Under the pieces are notes generated by a model, which did no database searches, was not told the origin of the DNA, and saw only the letters and a program-made list of their open reading frames with translations. A stretch of DNA of 64,000 bases from Achromobacter sp. AONIH1 (lineage in GTDB: Bacteria > Pseudomonadota > Gammaproteobacteria > Burkholderiales > Burkholderiaceae_B): assembly GCF_002902905.1 (NCBI RefSeq), contig NZ_CP026124.1, positions 1,240,001 to 1,304,000 of the forward strand, read 5' to 3'. Shown piece after piece: positions 17,453 through 25,592 of this stretch. A program made the translations under genes and the position numbers. Position 1 is the first letter of the stretch. Each line of letters opens with the position of its first letter.

Positions 17453-17902
17453 ATGAGCAAAGCGGGTGGTTTTATCAAAGAGTTCCGAGATTTCGCCGTC
17501 AAGGGCAACGCGGTCGACCTGGCCGTCGGTGTCATCATTGGCGCGGCGTTCGGCAAGATCGTCGACTCGCTGGTCAAGGACATCGTGATGCCGCTGGTCA
17601 ACTTCCTGCTGGGCGGCTCGGTCGATTTCTCGAACAAGTTCCTCGTCCTCTCCATGCCTGCCGGCTATAACGGTCCGATGACCTACGCCGATCTCACCAA
17701 GGCCGGCGCCAACGTCTTCGCCTGGGGCAACTTCGTCACCATCATCATCAACTTCGTGTTGCTGGCGTTCGTGATCTTCTGGATGGTCAAGGCCATCTAC
17801 AAGGCGCGCGCCAAGTCCGAGGAAGTGCCGGCCGCGCCCGCCGCCACGCCGGAAGACGTGGCCCTGCTGCGTGAAATCCGCGATCTGCTGAAGAAACCCT
17901 GA
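17453..17902 (+). CDS. mscL: Large-conductance mechanosensitive channel
   Basis: 149 aa from the ATG at 17453, preceded by AAGGGAG at good spacing. Pressure-relief channel of the inner membrane. MscL signature near the N-terminus: [20 protein letters not shown], pore helix [15 protein letters not shown]. Second helix [19 protein letters not shown] at about 85-105 and the cytoplasmic bundle [16 protein letters not shown] end. The periplasmic loop is slightly long for the family. Confidence 0.97.
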   Translation: MSKAGGFIKEFRDFAVKGNAVDLAVGVIIGAAFGKIVDSLVKDIVMPLVNFLLGGSVDFSNKFLVLSMPAGYNGPMTYADLTKAGANVFAWGNFVTIIINFVLLAFVIFWMVKAIYKARAKSEEVPAAPAATPEDVALLREIRDLLKKP

Positions 17903-17931
17903 CCCGAAGCCCGACCCGCGCCGCCGCGGTT

Positions 17932-17957
17932 CGGGATCCGCGCTCCAACGGATCCCG
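17932..17957. terminator. Bidirectional hairpin between mscL and aldolase gene
   Basis: Perfect 9-bp stem CGGGATCCG / CGGATCCCG with 8-nt loop in the convergent gap. No T-run on either side, so it may act with Rho or as a weak bidirectional terminator. Confidence 0.55.
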
Positions 17958-18024
17958 GGCCGTGGCAAGCGGACGTTCCCGCCGGCGCCACGCCGGCCTG
18001 CGCTGAAGGATCCGCCAGTTTGTT

Positions 18025-18786
18025 CTATTGCGCAGCCATTTGCCGCTCGACGCGGCGCGCGAACATGGCGAAGCTTGCCCGCACGATGCTCGGCTTGAGC
18101 AGGAAATCGTGCGATTCGGCGGCCAGCGCATCATCCACCGGTTTCACCTCCCCGTAAGCGGCGGCCGCCAGAAGCTGGTTGCGGGCCGCGCGCTCGATCA
18201 GCACGGAAAGGTAGAGCGCTTCCTCGATGCAGGAGCCGGCCGCCAGGAAACCGTGGTTCGCCAGCAGGATGCTGCGCTTGTCGCCCAGCGCCGCGGAGAT
18301 GATCTCGCCTTCCTGGTCGGCGATGGGCAGGCCGGGCCATTCCTTCAGGTGGGCGCAGTCGTTGTGGAACGGCGTCGCGTCCATGTGCGCGACCACCAGT
18401 GGCTGGCCCGTCATGGACAGGGTCGAGACATGCGGCGGGTGTGTGTGGATGATGCATTGCACGTCGGGGCGCTGCCGGTACACCCAGAAATGAAAGCGCA
18501 CGGCGGGGTTGGGCGTGCCGGGTCCGTCCAGCACTTCCATGTTCTCGTTGATGCGGATGACCGAGGCCGGGACGATCTCGTCGAACGCGTGGGCCATGGG
18601 TGTCGTCAGGAACGTGCCGTCGTCCTGGCGCACGGTGATCTGGCCCGCGAGGGTTTCCGAATGGCCTTCGCTGGCGAGAACGCGGCAGCTCAGGGCCACC
18701 TTTTCCTTCTCGTCCCAGTTTCCGAAGTCGAGCTTGTTCGCGGAGCGCGCAAAGAAGGCGTCGGCATGGGCTTGTTTTTCCAGCAT
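18025..18786 (-). CDS. Class II aldolase/adducin-family protein
   Basis: 253 aa metal-dependent sugar/hydroxyacid aldolase fold. Zinc-binding HTHPPH with a second histidine in NHGF; the catalytic acidic residue region is ASEGHSETLAGQIT. Strong AAGGAG ribosome site before the ATG. Family members cleave fuculose-P, ribulose-P or hydroxy-keto acids; the exact substrate is unknown. Divergent from an AraC regulator, with an AraC-like operator in between. Part of an accessory cluster with an MHS transporter and a GST. Confidence 0.88.
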   Translation of the reverse strand: MLEKQAHADAFFARSANKLDFGNWDEKEKVALSCRVLASEGHSETLAGQITVRQDDGTFLTTPMAHAFDEIVPASVIRINENMEVLDGPGTPNPAVRFHFWVYRQRPDVQCIIHTHPPHVSTLSMTGQPLVVAHMDATPFHNDCAHLKEWPGLPIADQEGEIISAALGDKRSILLANHGFLAAGSCIEEALYLSVLIERAARNQLLAAAAYGEVKPVDDALAAESHDFLLKPSIVRASFAMFARRVERQMAAQ

Positions 18787-18802
18787 GGGGTCTCCTTGGG
18801 GA

Positions 18803-18816
18803 TAATGGCTCCATTA
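18803..18816. promoter_or_regulatory. Perfect 14-bp palindrome upstream of aldolase gene
   Basis: TAATGG-CT-CCATTA, 17 bp from the aldolase start and overlapping a candidate minus-strand -10 (TGTAAT, 18818-18813). Its position suits a repressor site. It is separate from the larger operator at 18835-18876. Confidence 0.4.
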
Positions 18817-18834
18817 CACGCCCGCCCCGCCGCC

Positions 18835-18876
18835 GCGCGATTGACCGATCACGAACGCCGGTTGACCCCATGCGAC
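18835..18876 (+). promoter_or_regulatory. AraC-type operator, copy A
   Basis: GCGC-N-ATTGAC, 16 bp, TTGACC, 2 bp, ATGCGAC. The two TTGAC cores are 21 bp apart, two helical turns, as AraC monomers on direct repeats need. Copy B at 22052-22093 has identical elements and spacing. Copy A lies between the aldolase gene and araC; the ATG at 18870 is part of the element, which argues that araC starts further downstream. Confidence 0.65.
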
Positions 18877-18929
18877 AGCACGGGCGCTTTGCCGGCCGTC
18901 GCCGGCCAGTACGACAGAGTGTTCCGAGC

Positions 18930-19952
18930 ATGCCACGAGCCCGCCAGACCATGCCTCCGCCCGCCCGGCCCGCCGGGCCCGAGGCGGACCTCAACTTCGC
19001 GCCCCGGTTCCGGCCTTTCTATGCGCAGGAGGTGGCCGGATACGAGCGTGAACTGGACAAGCTGGTTCTGCCGGGCGAGTTCCGTGCGCTGACCGAGCAT
19101 CCCCGGCTGCAGTTGCAGGCCTGCAGGCTGCGCGCGGGCGGACGGGTGGTGAGCCTGGAGTCCACGCCGATCGCCGTGCAGCATCGCGCGGAACATGCCG
19201 CAGACCTGCAACACGCCGAGTTTCTGGCGAGCTTCGTGATCGCGGGGCACGGCGTCATCGTCCAGAACGAGGCTACCCTGCCCCTGGAGCCCGGCGACAT
19301 CATTTTCCGCACGACCGCCCTGCCGTCCGAGATCCGGATGTACACCGATTCGCGCATCGTGGTGGTCAAGGGGCCGCTGTCTCGCCTGCTCGGCGCGCAT
19401 AGCCTGGCGATGTCCCAGTTCACCGCGCAGCGCGGCGTGGCCAGCCTGCCGTTGGTGCAGACCGCGCATCGCTGCCTGCGCCATGTGTTCTTCGACAAGA
19501 CGGAATCCAATCCCGTGTCGTCGCTCTTCGCCGAGCAGGCGCTGTTGGCGCTGCTGGCCTCGATCTACACCAGCCAGGCGCTGGAGAAGATCCCGGGCGA
19601 CGCACGGGCCCCGGCCGACAACTGGCAGGTGCTGGCCAGCTACATCGATGCCCATATCACCGATCCGGAACTCTCGGTGCAGGCCGTGGCGGATGTGCTG
19701 CGCGTCACCACGCGCTGGGTGCACCGGCTGTTCAAGACGCGTTCGCTGCAATATACCGGCTACGTGCGCGAGCGCCGCTTGCAGCTGGCTCGGGAGGCGC
19801 TGGAGGATCCACGGCGCGCTCACGTCGAAATCAAGGAAATCGCCGCGTCCTGCGGTTTCCTGCATGCGAGCCATTTCATCCGCCGCTTTCATGAACGCTT
19901 CGGCATGTCGCCCGCCCTGTACCGCAAGCAGGCCGGCAGCGGCGGCGCGTAG
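18930..19952 (+). CDS. AraC-family regulator of the aldolase/MHS/GST cluster
   Basis: 340 aa from the ATG at 18930. In-frame ATGs also occur at 18870 (inside the operator motif, so disfavoured) and 18951. The N-terminal domain resembles AraC_binding_2 (LRAGGRVVSLESTP, LEPGDIIF). The C-terminal HTH pair reads LSVQAVADVLRVTTRWVHRLF and IAASCGFLHASHFIRRFHERFG, ending MSPALYRK. Convergent with the transporter gene, 14 bp apart. It probably binds the two 42-bp elements here and upstream of the GST gene. Confidence 0.87.
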   Translation: MPRARQTMPPPARPAGPEADLNFAPRFRPFYAQEVAGYERELDKLVLPGEFRALTEHPRLQLQACRLRAGGRVVSLESTPIAVQHRAEHAADLQHAEFLASFVIAGHGVIVQNEATLPLEPGDIIFRTTALPSEIRMYTDSRIVVVKGPLSRLLGAHSLAMSQFTAQRGVASLPLVQTAHRCLRHVFFDKTESNPVSSLFAEQALLALLASIYTSQALEKIPGDARAPADNWQVLASYIDAHITDPELSVQAVADVLRVTTRWVHRLFKTRSLQYTGYVRERRLQLAREALEDPRRAHVEIKEIAASCGFLHASHFIRRFHERFGMSPALYRKQAGSGGA

Positions 19953-19966
19953 CCGCGCGCTTTCGG

Positions 19967-21298
19967 TCAGTCGTGGCGCAGGTCCTGCGGCGTGGGTTTC
20001 ATGAGAAACGCCGAGGTGCCCGCGACGACGCCGAGGAACGCCAGGTAGATGCCCACGGGAAGAATGCTGCCGAACTTCTGAACCAGCGTGGCCGAGATCA
20101 GGGGCGCCAGGCCGCCGCCGATGGCGGCGGAGAACTGGACCCCGATGGACAGCCCGGAATAGCGCAGTTCCGCGGGGAACTGGGCGCTGTAGAGGCTGGA
20201 CTGCGGCGCGATCATGATGGCGTAGTTGAACGCCATGGCGACGAAGACGGCCAGGCTGTATGCCACCAGCGAGCCGCTGCCCACCGCGAGAAAAATAGGA
20301 ATGGCCATCAGTCCCAGCAGCATGCCGCCCCAGCCACAGACGCGGCGCGCGCCGATGCGGTCGCCCAGCATGCCGAACAGCGGAATGGTGAACATCAGCA
20401 CGCCGGCGCCGTAGAGCAGGGCATGCAGCGCGTCGGCCCGGCTGAAACCCAGTTTCGATACGGCATAGGACACCGAGAACACCAGGAAGGTATAGATCAG
20501 CGTCACCTCGGCGATCTTGCAGCCTATGCACAGCAGCAGCGACCTGCCGTGCGCGCGCAGCAGTTCGCGCAGAGGCATCTTGTCCTCCAGCGGCTGCCTG
20601 GCCCGTGCCCTGTCGCGCTTTACGGCCTCGAACTCCGGCGATTCGTCGATGCCGTGGCGGATGAACAGGCCGACGACGATGAGCACGGCGCTGGCGAGGA
20701 ACGGCAGGCGCCAGCCCCAGGACAGGAAATCCGCTTCCGGCAGCCGCGTCACCAGCGCGAACGAGCCCACGGACAGCAGGATGCCGAGCGGCGCGCCCAC
20801 CAGCGGCAGGCTGCCGAAGAAGGCTTTCCACTTCGGCGGCGCGTGTTCCACCGCCATCAGCATGGCTCCGCCCATTTCGCCGCCGAACGACAGGCCCTGT
20901 CCGATGCGCAGGACGACCAGCAGCACCGCCGCGGAGATGCCGATCTGTTCATAGGTCGGCAGCAGTCCGATGAGCACGGTGCATATGCCCATCAGCAGCA
21001 GGCTCAGCGTCAGCATGGATTTGCGGCCGATGCGGTCGCCGAAGTGGCCGAACAGGATGCCGCCAATAGGCCGTGCCAGCATGCCGCTGGCGAACGCGCC
21101 GAAGGCCGCGAGCGTGCCCGTCACCGGATCGAACTGCGGGAAGAAGATCTTGTTGAATACCAGCGCGGCGGCGGTGCCGTAGGCGAGGAAGTCGAAGGCT
21201 TCCACCGCGGTGCCGATGACCGTTGCGACGGCGACCCGGAACAGGTTCGGTTTCTTGTGGGGGCGGGCAATGGGCTCCGCGGCCTGAGTGGCGTCCAT
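19967..21298 (-). CDS. MFS transporter, metabolite:H+ symporter (MHS/ProP-KgtP) type
   Basis: 443 aa from the ATG at 21298, which has an ideal AGGAG site; the longer open frame overlaps the GST coding region and is spurious. Twelve-helix proton symporter of carboxylates or other small metabolites. MHS signatures: FDFLAYGTAAALVFNKIFFP, GHFGDRIGRKS and RIGQGLSFGGEMGGA, RELRYSG near helix 10. Co-directional with the GST gene 91 bp upstream and presumably in one operon with it. Confidence 0.92.
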   Translation of the reverse strand: MDATQAAEPIARPHKKPNLFRVAVATVIGTAVEAFDFLAYGTAAALVFNKIFFPQFDPVTGTLAAFGAFASGMLARPIGGILFGHFGDRIGRKSMLTLSLLLMGICTVLIGLLPTYEQIGISAAVLLVVLRIGQGLSFGGEMGGAMLMAVEHAPPKWKAFFGSLPLVGAPLGILLSVGSFALVTRLPEADFLSWGWRLPFLASAVLIVVGLFIRHGIDESPEFEAVKRDRARARQPLEDKMPLRELLRAHGRSLLLCIGCKIAEVTLIYTFLVFSVSYAVSKLGFSRADALHALLYGAGVLMFTIPLFGMLGDRIGARRVCGWGGMLLGLMAIPIFLAVGSGSLVAYSLAVFVAMAFNYAIMIAPQSSLYSAQFPAELRYSGLSIGVQFSAAIGGGLAPLISATLVQKFGSILPVGIYLAFLGVVAGTSAFLMKPTPQDLRHD

Positions 21299-21389
21299 GT
21301 TGTCTCCTCTTGGTTTGTCGTTGTGTTGGTCGTCGCGGCGTTCATGCGCCTGGCGGCACGTAGCTTGGCAACTGCTGGATGCGTCCGCG

Positions 21390-21968
21390 CTACGCGGCGA
21401 TGGCGGGATAGGCGCAGAGGTCGATGGCGGCTTCCTCGGCCAGCGCCAGATAGCCATAGCAGGCGATGTCGGCCACCGTGGGCGCATCGGAGCCGGCCAG
21501 CCAGTCGTGCGCGGCAAGATGCTGGTCCATGCGGCGCAATACGCGTTCGGTGCGGCGCCGCATGCCCGGCATGTCCAGCAGCGCTTCGTCCACGCCCAGG
21601 TGGTGCGCGGCTTCGGCCTTGCTCACGACATGCGTCAGCCGCAGCGGTTGCAGGCTGTTGGCGATCTCGTTGGCGGAGACGGATATCCAGGCATGCATGG
21701 CGCCGATGCGGGGCAGCGGCGCCAGCCATGCGGGGGCGTAGTGATGCGCCAGGTGCAGCAGGATGGCGTGGCTGTCCCAGAGTGCGGTGTCGCCATCCAC
21801 CAGCGCGGGAATCTGCTGGAAGGCGCTGATGCGCTCGAATTCCGCGGTCTGGTTCTTGCGCGCCAGCACGTCCATGAACCTGCGTTCATAGTCCATGCCG
21901 ATGAGCGCAAGGAACAGCCGGACTTTGTAGCAGTTGCCGGAGCGTGGGTGGTCATGGAGGGTCAGCAT
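21390..21968 (-). CDS. Glutathione S-transferase-like protein, C-terminus cut by an amber codon
   Basis: 192 aa. N-terminal thioredoxin fold (LHDHPRSGNCYKVRLFLAL; QQIPALVDGD with the cis-Pro; LWDSHAILLHLA) and alpha C-domain (SAPTVADIACYGYL). The frame ends at TAG (21392-21390) right after CAYPAIAA, where GSTs normally have Trp. Reading on in frame gives RGRIQQLPSYVPPGA then TGA at 21342, a textbook GST tail. One TGG-to-TAG change therefore removes 16 residues. It may still fold, be inactive, or be read through. First gene before the MHS transporter; operator copy B lies upstream. Confidence 0.85.
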   Translation of the reverse strand: MLTLHDHPRSGNCYKVRLFLALIGMDYERRFMDVLARKNQTAEFERISAFQQIPALVDGDTALWDSHAILLHLAHHYAPAWLAPLPRIGAMHAWISVSANEIANSLQPLRLTHVVSKAEAAHHLGVDEALLDMPGMRRRTERVLRRMDQHLAAHDWLAGSDAPTVADIACYGYLALAEEAAIDLCAYPAIAA

Positions 21969-22051
21969 GCAGTGTGTTCCGGGTCGTGGGGCCCGCCAGG
22001 AAGGGCCTGGCCGTGGGGGGGCTGCATGGAATGCTAGGACCGCGGCTGGCG

Positions 22052-22093
22052 GCGCAATTGACGTGGAGAGAACCGCGATTGACCAGATGCGAC
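22052..22093 (+). promoter_or_regulatory. AraC-type operator, copy B
   Basis: Same element as 18835-18876: GCGC-N-ATTGAC, 16 bp, TTGACC, 2 bp, ATGCGAC, with 21 bp between TTGAC cores. It is about 85-125 bp upstream of the minus-strand GST start and in the same orientation to its target as copy A is to the aldolase gene. The rest of the 318-bp gap 21969-22286 holds only the NIF3 terminator. Confidence 0.65.
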
Positions 22094-22233
22094 GCGGCGG
22101 CGCCGCATTGATCGCATCCCCTGGTTTTCCCGGATCGAAACCTGGCCGATCCGGTGGGGCTGGACGGCATGCGCCGGACCTCCGCTGGCATGCGCCGAGC
22201 CGGCAAGTCGTCTCCGTAGCGGGCGTTGCAATG

Positions 22234-22255
22234 AAAACGCCCCCTTTCGGGGGCG
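22234..22255 (-). terminator. Rho-independent terminator of the NIF3 gene
   Basis: 7-bp stem CGCCCCC / GGGGGCG with tetraloop (GAAA on the transcribed minus strand) followed by TTTT. Confidence 0.75.
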
Positions 22256-22286
22256 GATTGGGGGGGCGGTGCGCGCGGCGCGATGC

Positions 22287-23063
22287 CTACGCGGGATTGT
22301 CGATGTCCACGAACTCGACCTTGATGCCGAAGCGTTCGGCCACTGCCTGTCCCAGCGCCTGGACGCCGTAGCGCTCGGTCGCATGGTGGCCCGCGCCGAT
22401 GAAGCCCACGCCGGTCTCGCGCGCCAGGTGCACGGTGGATTCGGAGACCTCGCCCGTGATGTAGGCGGTGGCGCCGGCGTCCACCGCGTCGGCCAGCATG
22501 CCCTGCGCGCCGCCGGTGCACCAGGCCACGCGGCCCAGCGGCTGGCTCGGATCGCCCACCACCAGCGGCTCGCGGCCCAGGCGTTCGCGCACGCGCGCGG
22601 CCAGGTCGCCCAGCGTCGCCAGGCCGGGGGCGTCGCCCAGCCAGACCAGGTTGTCCGGGCCACAGGTGCGCGGCGCGCCGTCGTCGCGCAGCGACGGCGC
22701 CAGGCCCAGCACGCGGGCCAGCTGGGCGTTGTTGCCCAGCTGCGGATGGGCGTCCAGCGGCAGGTGGTAGGCGTAAAGATTCAGGTCGTTGTTCAGCGCC
22801 AGCGCCATGCGGGTGCGGCGGGTGCCGATGACGCGGCGGTCCTCGTTGCGCCACATCCAGCCGTGATGGACCAGCACCGCGTCCGCGCCGCGCTCGACAG
22901 CCACGCGCAAGAGCGCCTCGCTGGCGGTGACTCCGGTGATAATGTGTCCGATCTCGGAACGGCCTTCCACCTGCAGTCCGTTGGGACAGTAGTCCTTGAA
23001 TCGCGGGGCCTGCAGGGTGTCGTCCAGCCAGTCGGCCAGGACGCGGGAATCCACTTTTTGCAT
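22287..23063 (-). CDS. NIF3-like (YbgI-type) dinuclear metal protein
   Basis: 258 aa from the ATG at 23063; an in-frame ATG at 23084 would overlap the divergent protease start. Family marks: YCPNGLQVEGRSEIGHIITG, VHHGWMWRN (metal-binding His pair), LNLYAYHLPLDAHP and C-terminal GHHATERYGVQAL. Members bind two metals; GTP cyclohydrolase or hydrolase activity has been suggested but the role is not settled. Only 19 bp separate it from the divergent protease gene. Confidence 0.9.
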   Translation of the reverse strand: MQKVDSRVLADWLDDTLQAPRFKDYCPNGLQVEGRSEIGHIITGVTASEALLRVAVERGADAVLVHHGWMWRNEDRRVIGTRRTRMALALNNDLNLYAYHLPLDAHPQLGNNAQLARVLGLAPSLRDDGAPRTCGPDNLVWLGDAPGLATLGDLAARVRERLGREPLVVGDPSQPLGRVAWCTGGAQGMLADAVDAGATAYITGEVSESTVHLARETGVGFIGAGHHATERYGVQALGQAVAERFGIKVEFVDIDNPA

Positions 23064-23082
23064 TGCTAGTCCTATCAGAAAC

Positions 23083-24246
23083 ATGCGCCGATATTGGCTG
23101 ATCTTCGCTCAGGCCGTCACGGTCTGCCTGGGTATTCTATTCGTCGTCACCACCTTGCGGCCCGACCTGCTGCGACTGGCGGGGCCGGCGGCCGCGCCGG
23201 CCGTCCAGGCCGCGGTGCCCGCCGGGCCGCCGGCGACGCGCGCCGCCGCGCTGGCGTCCTATGCGGATGGCGTGGCCCGCGCCGCGCCGTCCGTGGTCAA
23301 CGTCTACACGACCAAGCTCGTGAACGTGCCGCTGATCCCCCTGCCGGACGATCCCATCCTGCGCCAGCTGTTCGGCAACATGCCCGGCGCCAGCCGCCAG
23401 CAGGCCACCACCAGCCTGGGCTCGGGCGTGATCGTGAGTCAGGACGGCTTCGTGCTGACCAATTATCACGTGGTGCAGGCGGCCGAGGCCATCGAGGTGG
23501 CGCTGGCCGACGGTCGCAAGGACAGCGCCAAGGTGGTGGGCGCCGATCCGGACACGGATCTGGCGGTGCTCAAGCTGGGCAGTCTGCGCAACCTGCCCAC
23601 CGCCGTGCTGGCGCCCGACAAGGGGCTGCGCGTGGGCGACGTGGTGCTGGCGATCGGCAATCCGTTCGGCGTGGGCCAGACCACGACGCAGGGCATCGTG
23701 TCGGCGCTGGGCCGCAACGGGCTGGGCCTGAACACCTATGAGCATTTCATCCAGACCGACGCGGCCATCAACCCCGGCAATTCGGGCGGCGCGCTGGTCG
23801 ACGCCCAGGGCAGCCTGGTCGGCATCAACACCGCGATCTATTCGGAATCCGGCGGTTCGATGGGCATCGGCTTCGCCACGCCCATCGACATCGCCCGCAG
23901 GGTCATGGACGAAATCGTCAAGACCGGCCAGGTCAAGCGTGGCTGGCTGGGCATCGAACCGCAGGACATCACGCCCGAACTGGCGCGTGCGTTCCAGCTC
24001 GAGCGCGACGCCGGCGGCGTGATCATCGCCGGTGTGCTGCGCGACGGCCCGGCGGCCCGCGCCGGCCTGCGCGTGGGCGACATCGTGCAGTCGGTGAACG
24101 GCAAGCCCATGACCAGCACCAATGGCCTGTTGGCTGAGATCGCGCAGCTGCCGACCGGCGAGCGCGCCAGGCTGGGCCTGCTGCGCGGTGGCAAGCGCAG
24201 CGAGCTGGAGGTCGTGGTGGGCACGCGGCCGGGCCGGCCGCGCTAG
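23083..24246 (+). CDS. DegS/AlgW-like periplasmic serine protease (HtrA family, one PDZ)
   Basis: 387 aa from the ATG at 23083. N-terminal membrane anchor (about residues 5-25) with no cleavable signal, then the trypsin-like domain with triad His129 (TNYHV), Asp159 (DTDLAVLK) and Ser234 (NPGNSGGA), and one PDZ domain at about 285-380 (GWLGIEPQDITP ... GDIVQSVNGKPM). One PDZ plus an anchor is the DegS/AlgW layout, the site-1 protease for anti-sigmaE; DegP/Q would have two PDZs. SigmaE-like promoters occur at rpoH and the candidate sRNA in this window. Confidence 0.9.
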   Translation: MRRYWLIFAQAVTVCLGILFVVTTLRPDLLRLAGPAAAPAVQAAVPAGPPATRAAALASYADGVARAAPSVVNVYTTKLVNVPLIPLPDDPILRQLFGNMPGASRQQATTSLGSGVIVSQDGFVLTNYHVVQAAEAIEVALADGRKDSAKVVGADPDTDLAVLKLGSLRNLPTAVLAPDKGLRVGDVVLAIGNPFGVGQTTTQGIVSALGRNGLGLNTYEHFIQTDAAINPGNSGGALVDAQGSLVGINTAIYSESGGSMGIGFATPIDIARRVMDEIVKTGQVKRGWLGIEPQDITPELARAFQLERDAGGVIIAGVLRDGPAARAGLRVGDIVQSVNGKPMTSTNGLLAEIAQLPTGERARLGLLRGGKRSELEVVVGTRPGRPR

Positions 24247-24361
24247 GGATGGCCGTGGCAGCGATGGGAGCGTCGTTTGGACGGTGCGTCGTGGCCGCTC
24301 AGCGGTGCGCGTGTCGCACGCACGCCGGGAGAGCATGCAAGGCCTCCCGCCAGGCAGACGT

Positions 24362-24745
24362 CTAGTTCGCGGGCCGGCCGTCGAGCAGGATGCGGACCAC
24401 GGTCAGCACCTGCTTCTTGGTGGCGTCGGGGCGGCTGCGCAACAGCGCGCAGATCTCGGTGCAATAGCCGTCGCCCGGCTGGGCCGCGTCTTGCAGCACA
24501 TGCGGCGGGGCCGCGCGATCACCGGGTCCGGAGGCGGGGGCCACGCCGTCGGTCAGCCACACGGCGCTGGTGTCCAGCGCCTTGGCCAGGCGCAGCACCG
24601 TGCGGCGGTCGGGCCAGTAGTGGTCTCCGCGATTGAGGATGCGATGGATGCAGGACTGCGGCACGCCGGAAATGCGGGCCAGCTGGTTTTGGCTTTTGAT
24701 GCCGCGCCACCGCATCAGGGCGCTCAGGCGTTGGGCTAGGGACAT
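24362..24745 (-). CDS. XRE-family helix-turn-helix regulator
   Basis: 127 aa. N-terminal HTH: SQNQLARISGVPQSCIHRIL, with KALDTSAVWLTDG completing the domain (about residues 1-70). The C-terminal 55 residues are unrecognised and include two Cys-containing stretches. Convergent with the protease gene (115-bp gap). A 29-bp near-perfect palindrome covers its start codon, suggesting tight autoregulation. Confidence 0.82.
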   Translation of the reverse strand: MSLAQRLSALMRWRGIKSQNQLARISGVPQSCIHRILNRGDHYWPDRRTVLRLAKALDTSAVWLTDGVAPASGPGDRAAPPHVLQDAAQPGDGYCTEICALLRSRPDATKKQVLTVVRILLDGRPAN

Positions 24746-24771
24746 GAGTGCAATGTAGGATTGCAGTCATG
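24743..24771. promoter_or_regulatory. 29-bp palindrome over the XRE start codon
   Basis: CATGA-G-TGCAAT, 5-bp centre GTAGG, ATTGCA-G-TCATG: 11 of 12 positions in each arm pair. The outer CAT on the plus strand is the ATG of the XRE gene (24745-24743). The 51-bp gap to tatC contains nothing else obvious. Likely an autoregulatory operator. Confidence 0.6.
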
Positions 24772-24797
24772 TCCCCGCAAGGTGAAACGGTCTTACT

Positions 24798-25592
24798 TCA
24801 GTGGCGTTCGGTGAGGGAATCCGATGCCGGATCGTCCTCTGCGGCGCGCCTGGGCGAGACCATGCGGGCGCAGATCAGGCCGACCTCGTACAGCAGGCAC
24901 AGCGGCACGGCCAGCATGAACTGGCTGACCACGTCGGGGGGGGTGACCACCGCCGCGATGATGAAGGCGCCCACCACCACGTAGCCGCGCGCGGCCTTGA
25001 GCTTGGACAGCTCGACCACGCCCATCTTGACCAGCAGCACCACGGCCACGGGCACCTCGAAGGTGATGCCGAAGGCCAGGAACATGGTCATGACGAAGCT
25101 CAGGTAGGCCTCGATGTCCGGCGCCGGCGTGATCGACTGCGGCGCGAATGTGGCGATGAAGTGGAAGACCGTGCGGAACACCACGAAATAGCAGAACGCC
25201 ATGCCGGCCAGGAACAGCACCGTGCTGGAGACGATCAGCGGCAGCGCCAGCCGCTTTTCATGGCGGTACAGGCCCGGCGCGACGAAGGCCCAGGCCTGGT
25301 ACAGCACCACCGGCAGCGCGATGATGAAGGCCGCCATCATGGTGACCTTGACCGGCACCATGAAGGGCGTGATGACGCCGGTGGCGATCATGCGCGTGCC
25401 CTGCGGCAGCGAGGCCAGCATGGGCTGGGCCAGCGCGTCATAGATCGGCGAGGCGCCGGGATAGATGAACAGCACGATGAACACGGCCACGATCGCGGCG
25501 GCGGCGCGCAGCAGGCGGGAGCGCAGCTCGATCAGATGGGAGATGAAGCTTTCCTGCTGGCCGTCTTCTTGTTGGGAGGCGTCCTGGGTCAC
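24798..25592 (-). CDS. tatC: Sec-independent protein translocase TatC
   Basis: 264 aa, six membrane helices; it recognises twin-arginine signal peptides with TatB. Hallmarks: N-terminal SFISHLIELRSRLLRA, the loop KVTMMAAFIIALPVVLYQAW, FVAPGLYRHEKR, and the conserved FGITFEVPVAVVLLVKMGVV. Overlaps tatB by 4 bp and is last of tatABC. Confidence 0.97.
   Translation of the reverse strand: MTQDASQQEDGQQESFISHLIELRSRLLRAAAAIVAVFIVLFIYPGASPIYDALAQPMLASLPQGTRMIATGVITPFMVPVKVTMMAAFIIALPVVLYQAWAFVAPGLYRHEKRLALPLIVSSTVLFLAGMAFCYFVVFRTVFHFIATFAPQSITPAPDIEAYLSFVMTMFLAFGITFEVPVAVVLLVKMGVVELSKLKAARGYVVVGAFIIAAVVTPPDVVSQFMLAVPLCLLYEVGLICARMVSPRRAAEDDPASDSLTERH

Noticed and set aside
18870..18929. AraC start at 18870
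   Set aside because: The ATG is part of the repeated ATGCGAC operator motif and lacks a ribosome site; the next ATG at 18930 is preferred, though not proven.
21299..21517. N-terminal extension of the MHS transporter to 21517
   Set aside because: The extra 73 residues overlap the GST coding region in another frame, have no homology-like features, and the ATG at 21298 has an ideal AGGAG site.
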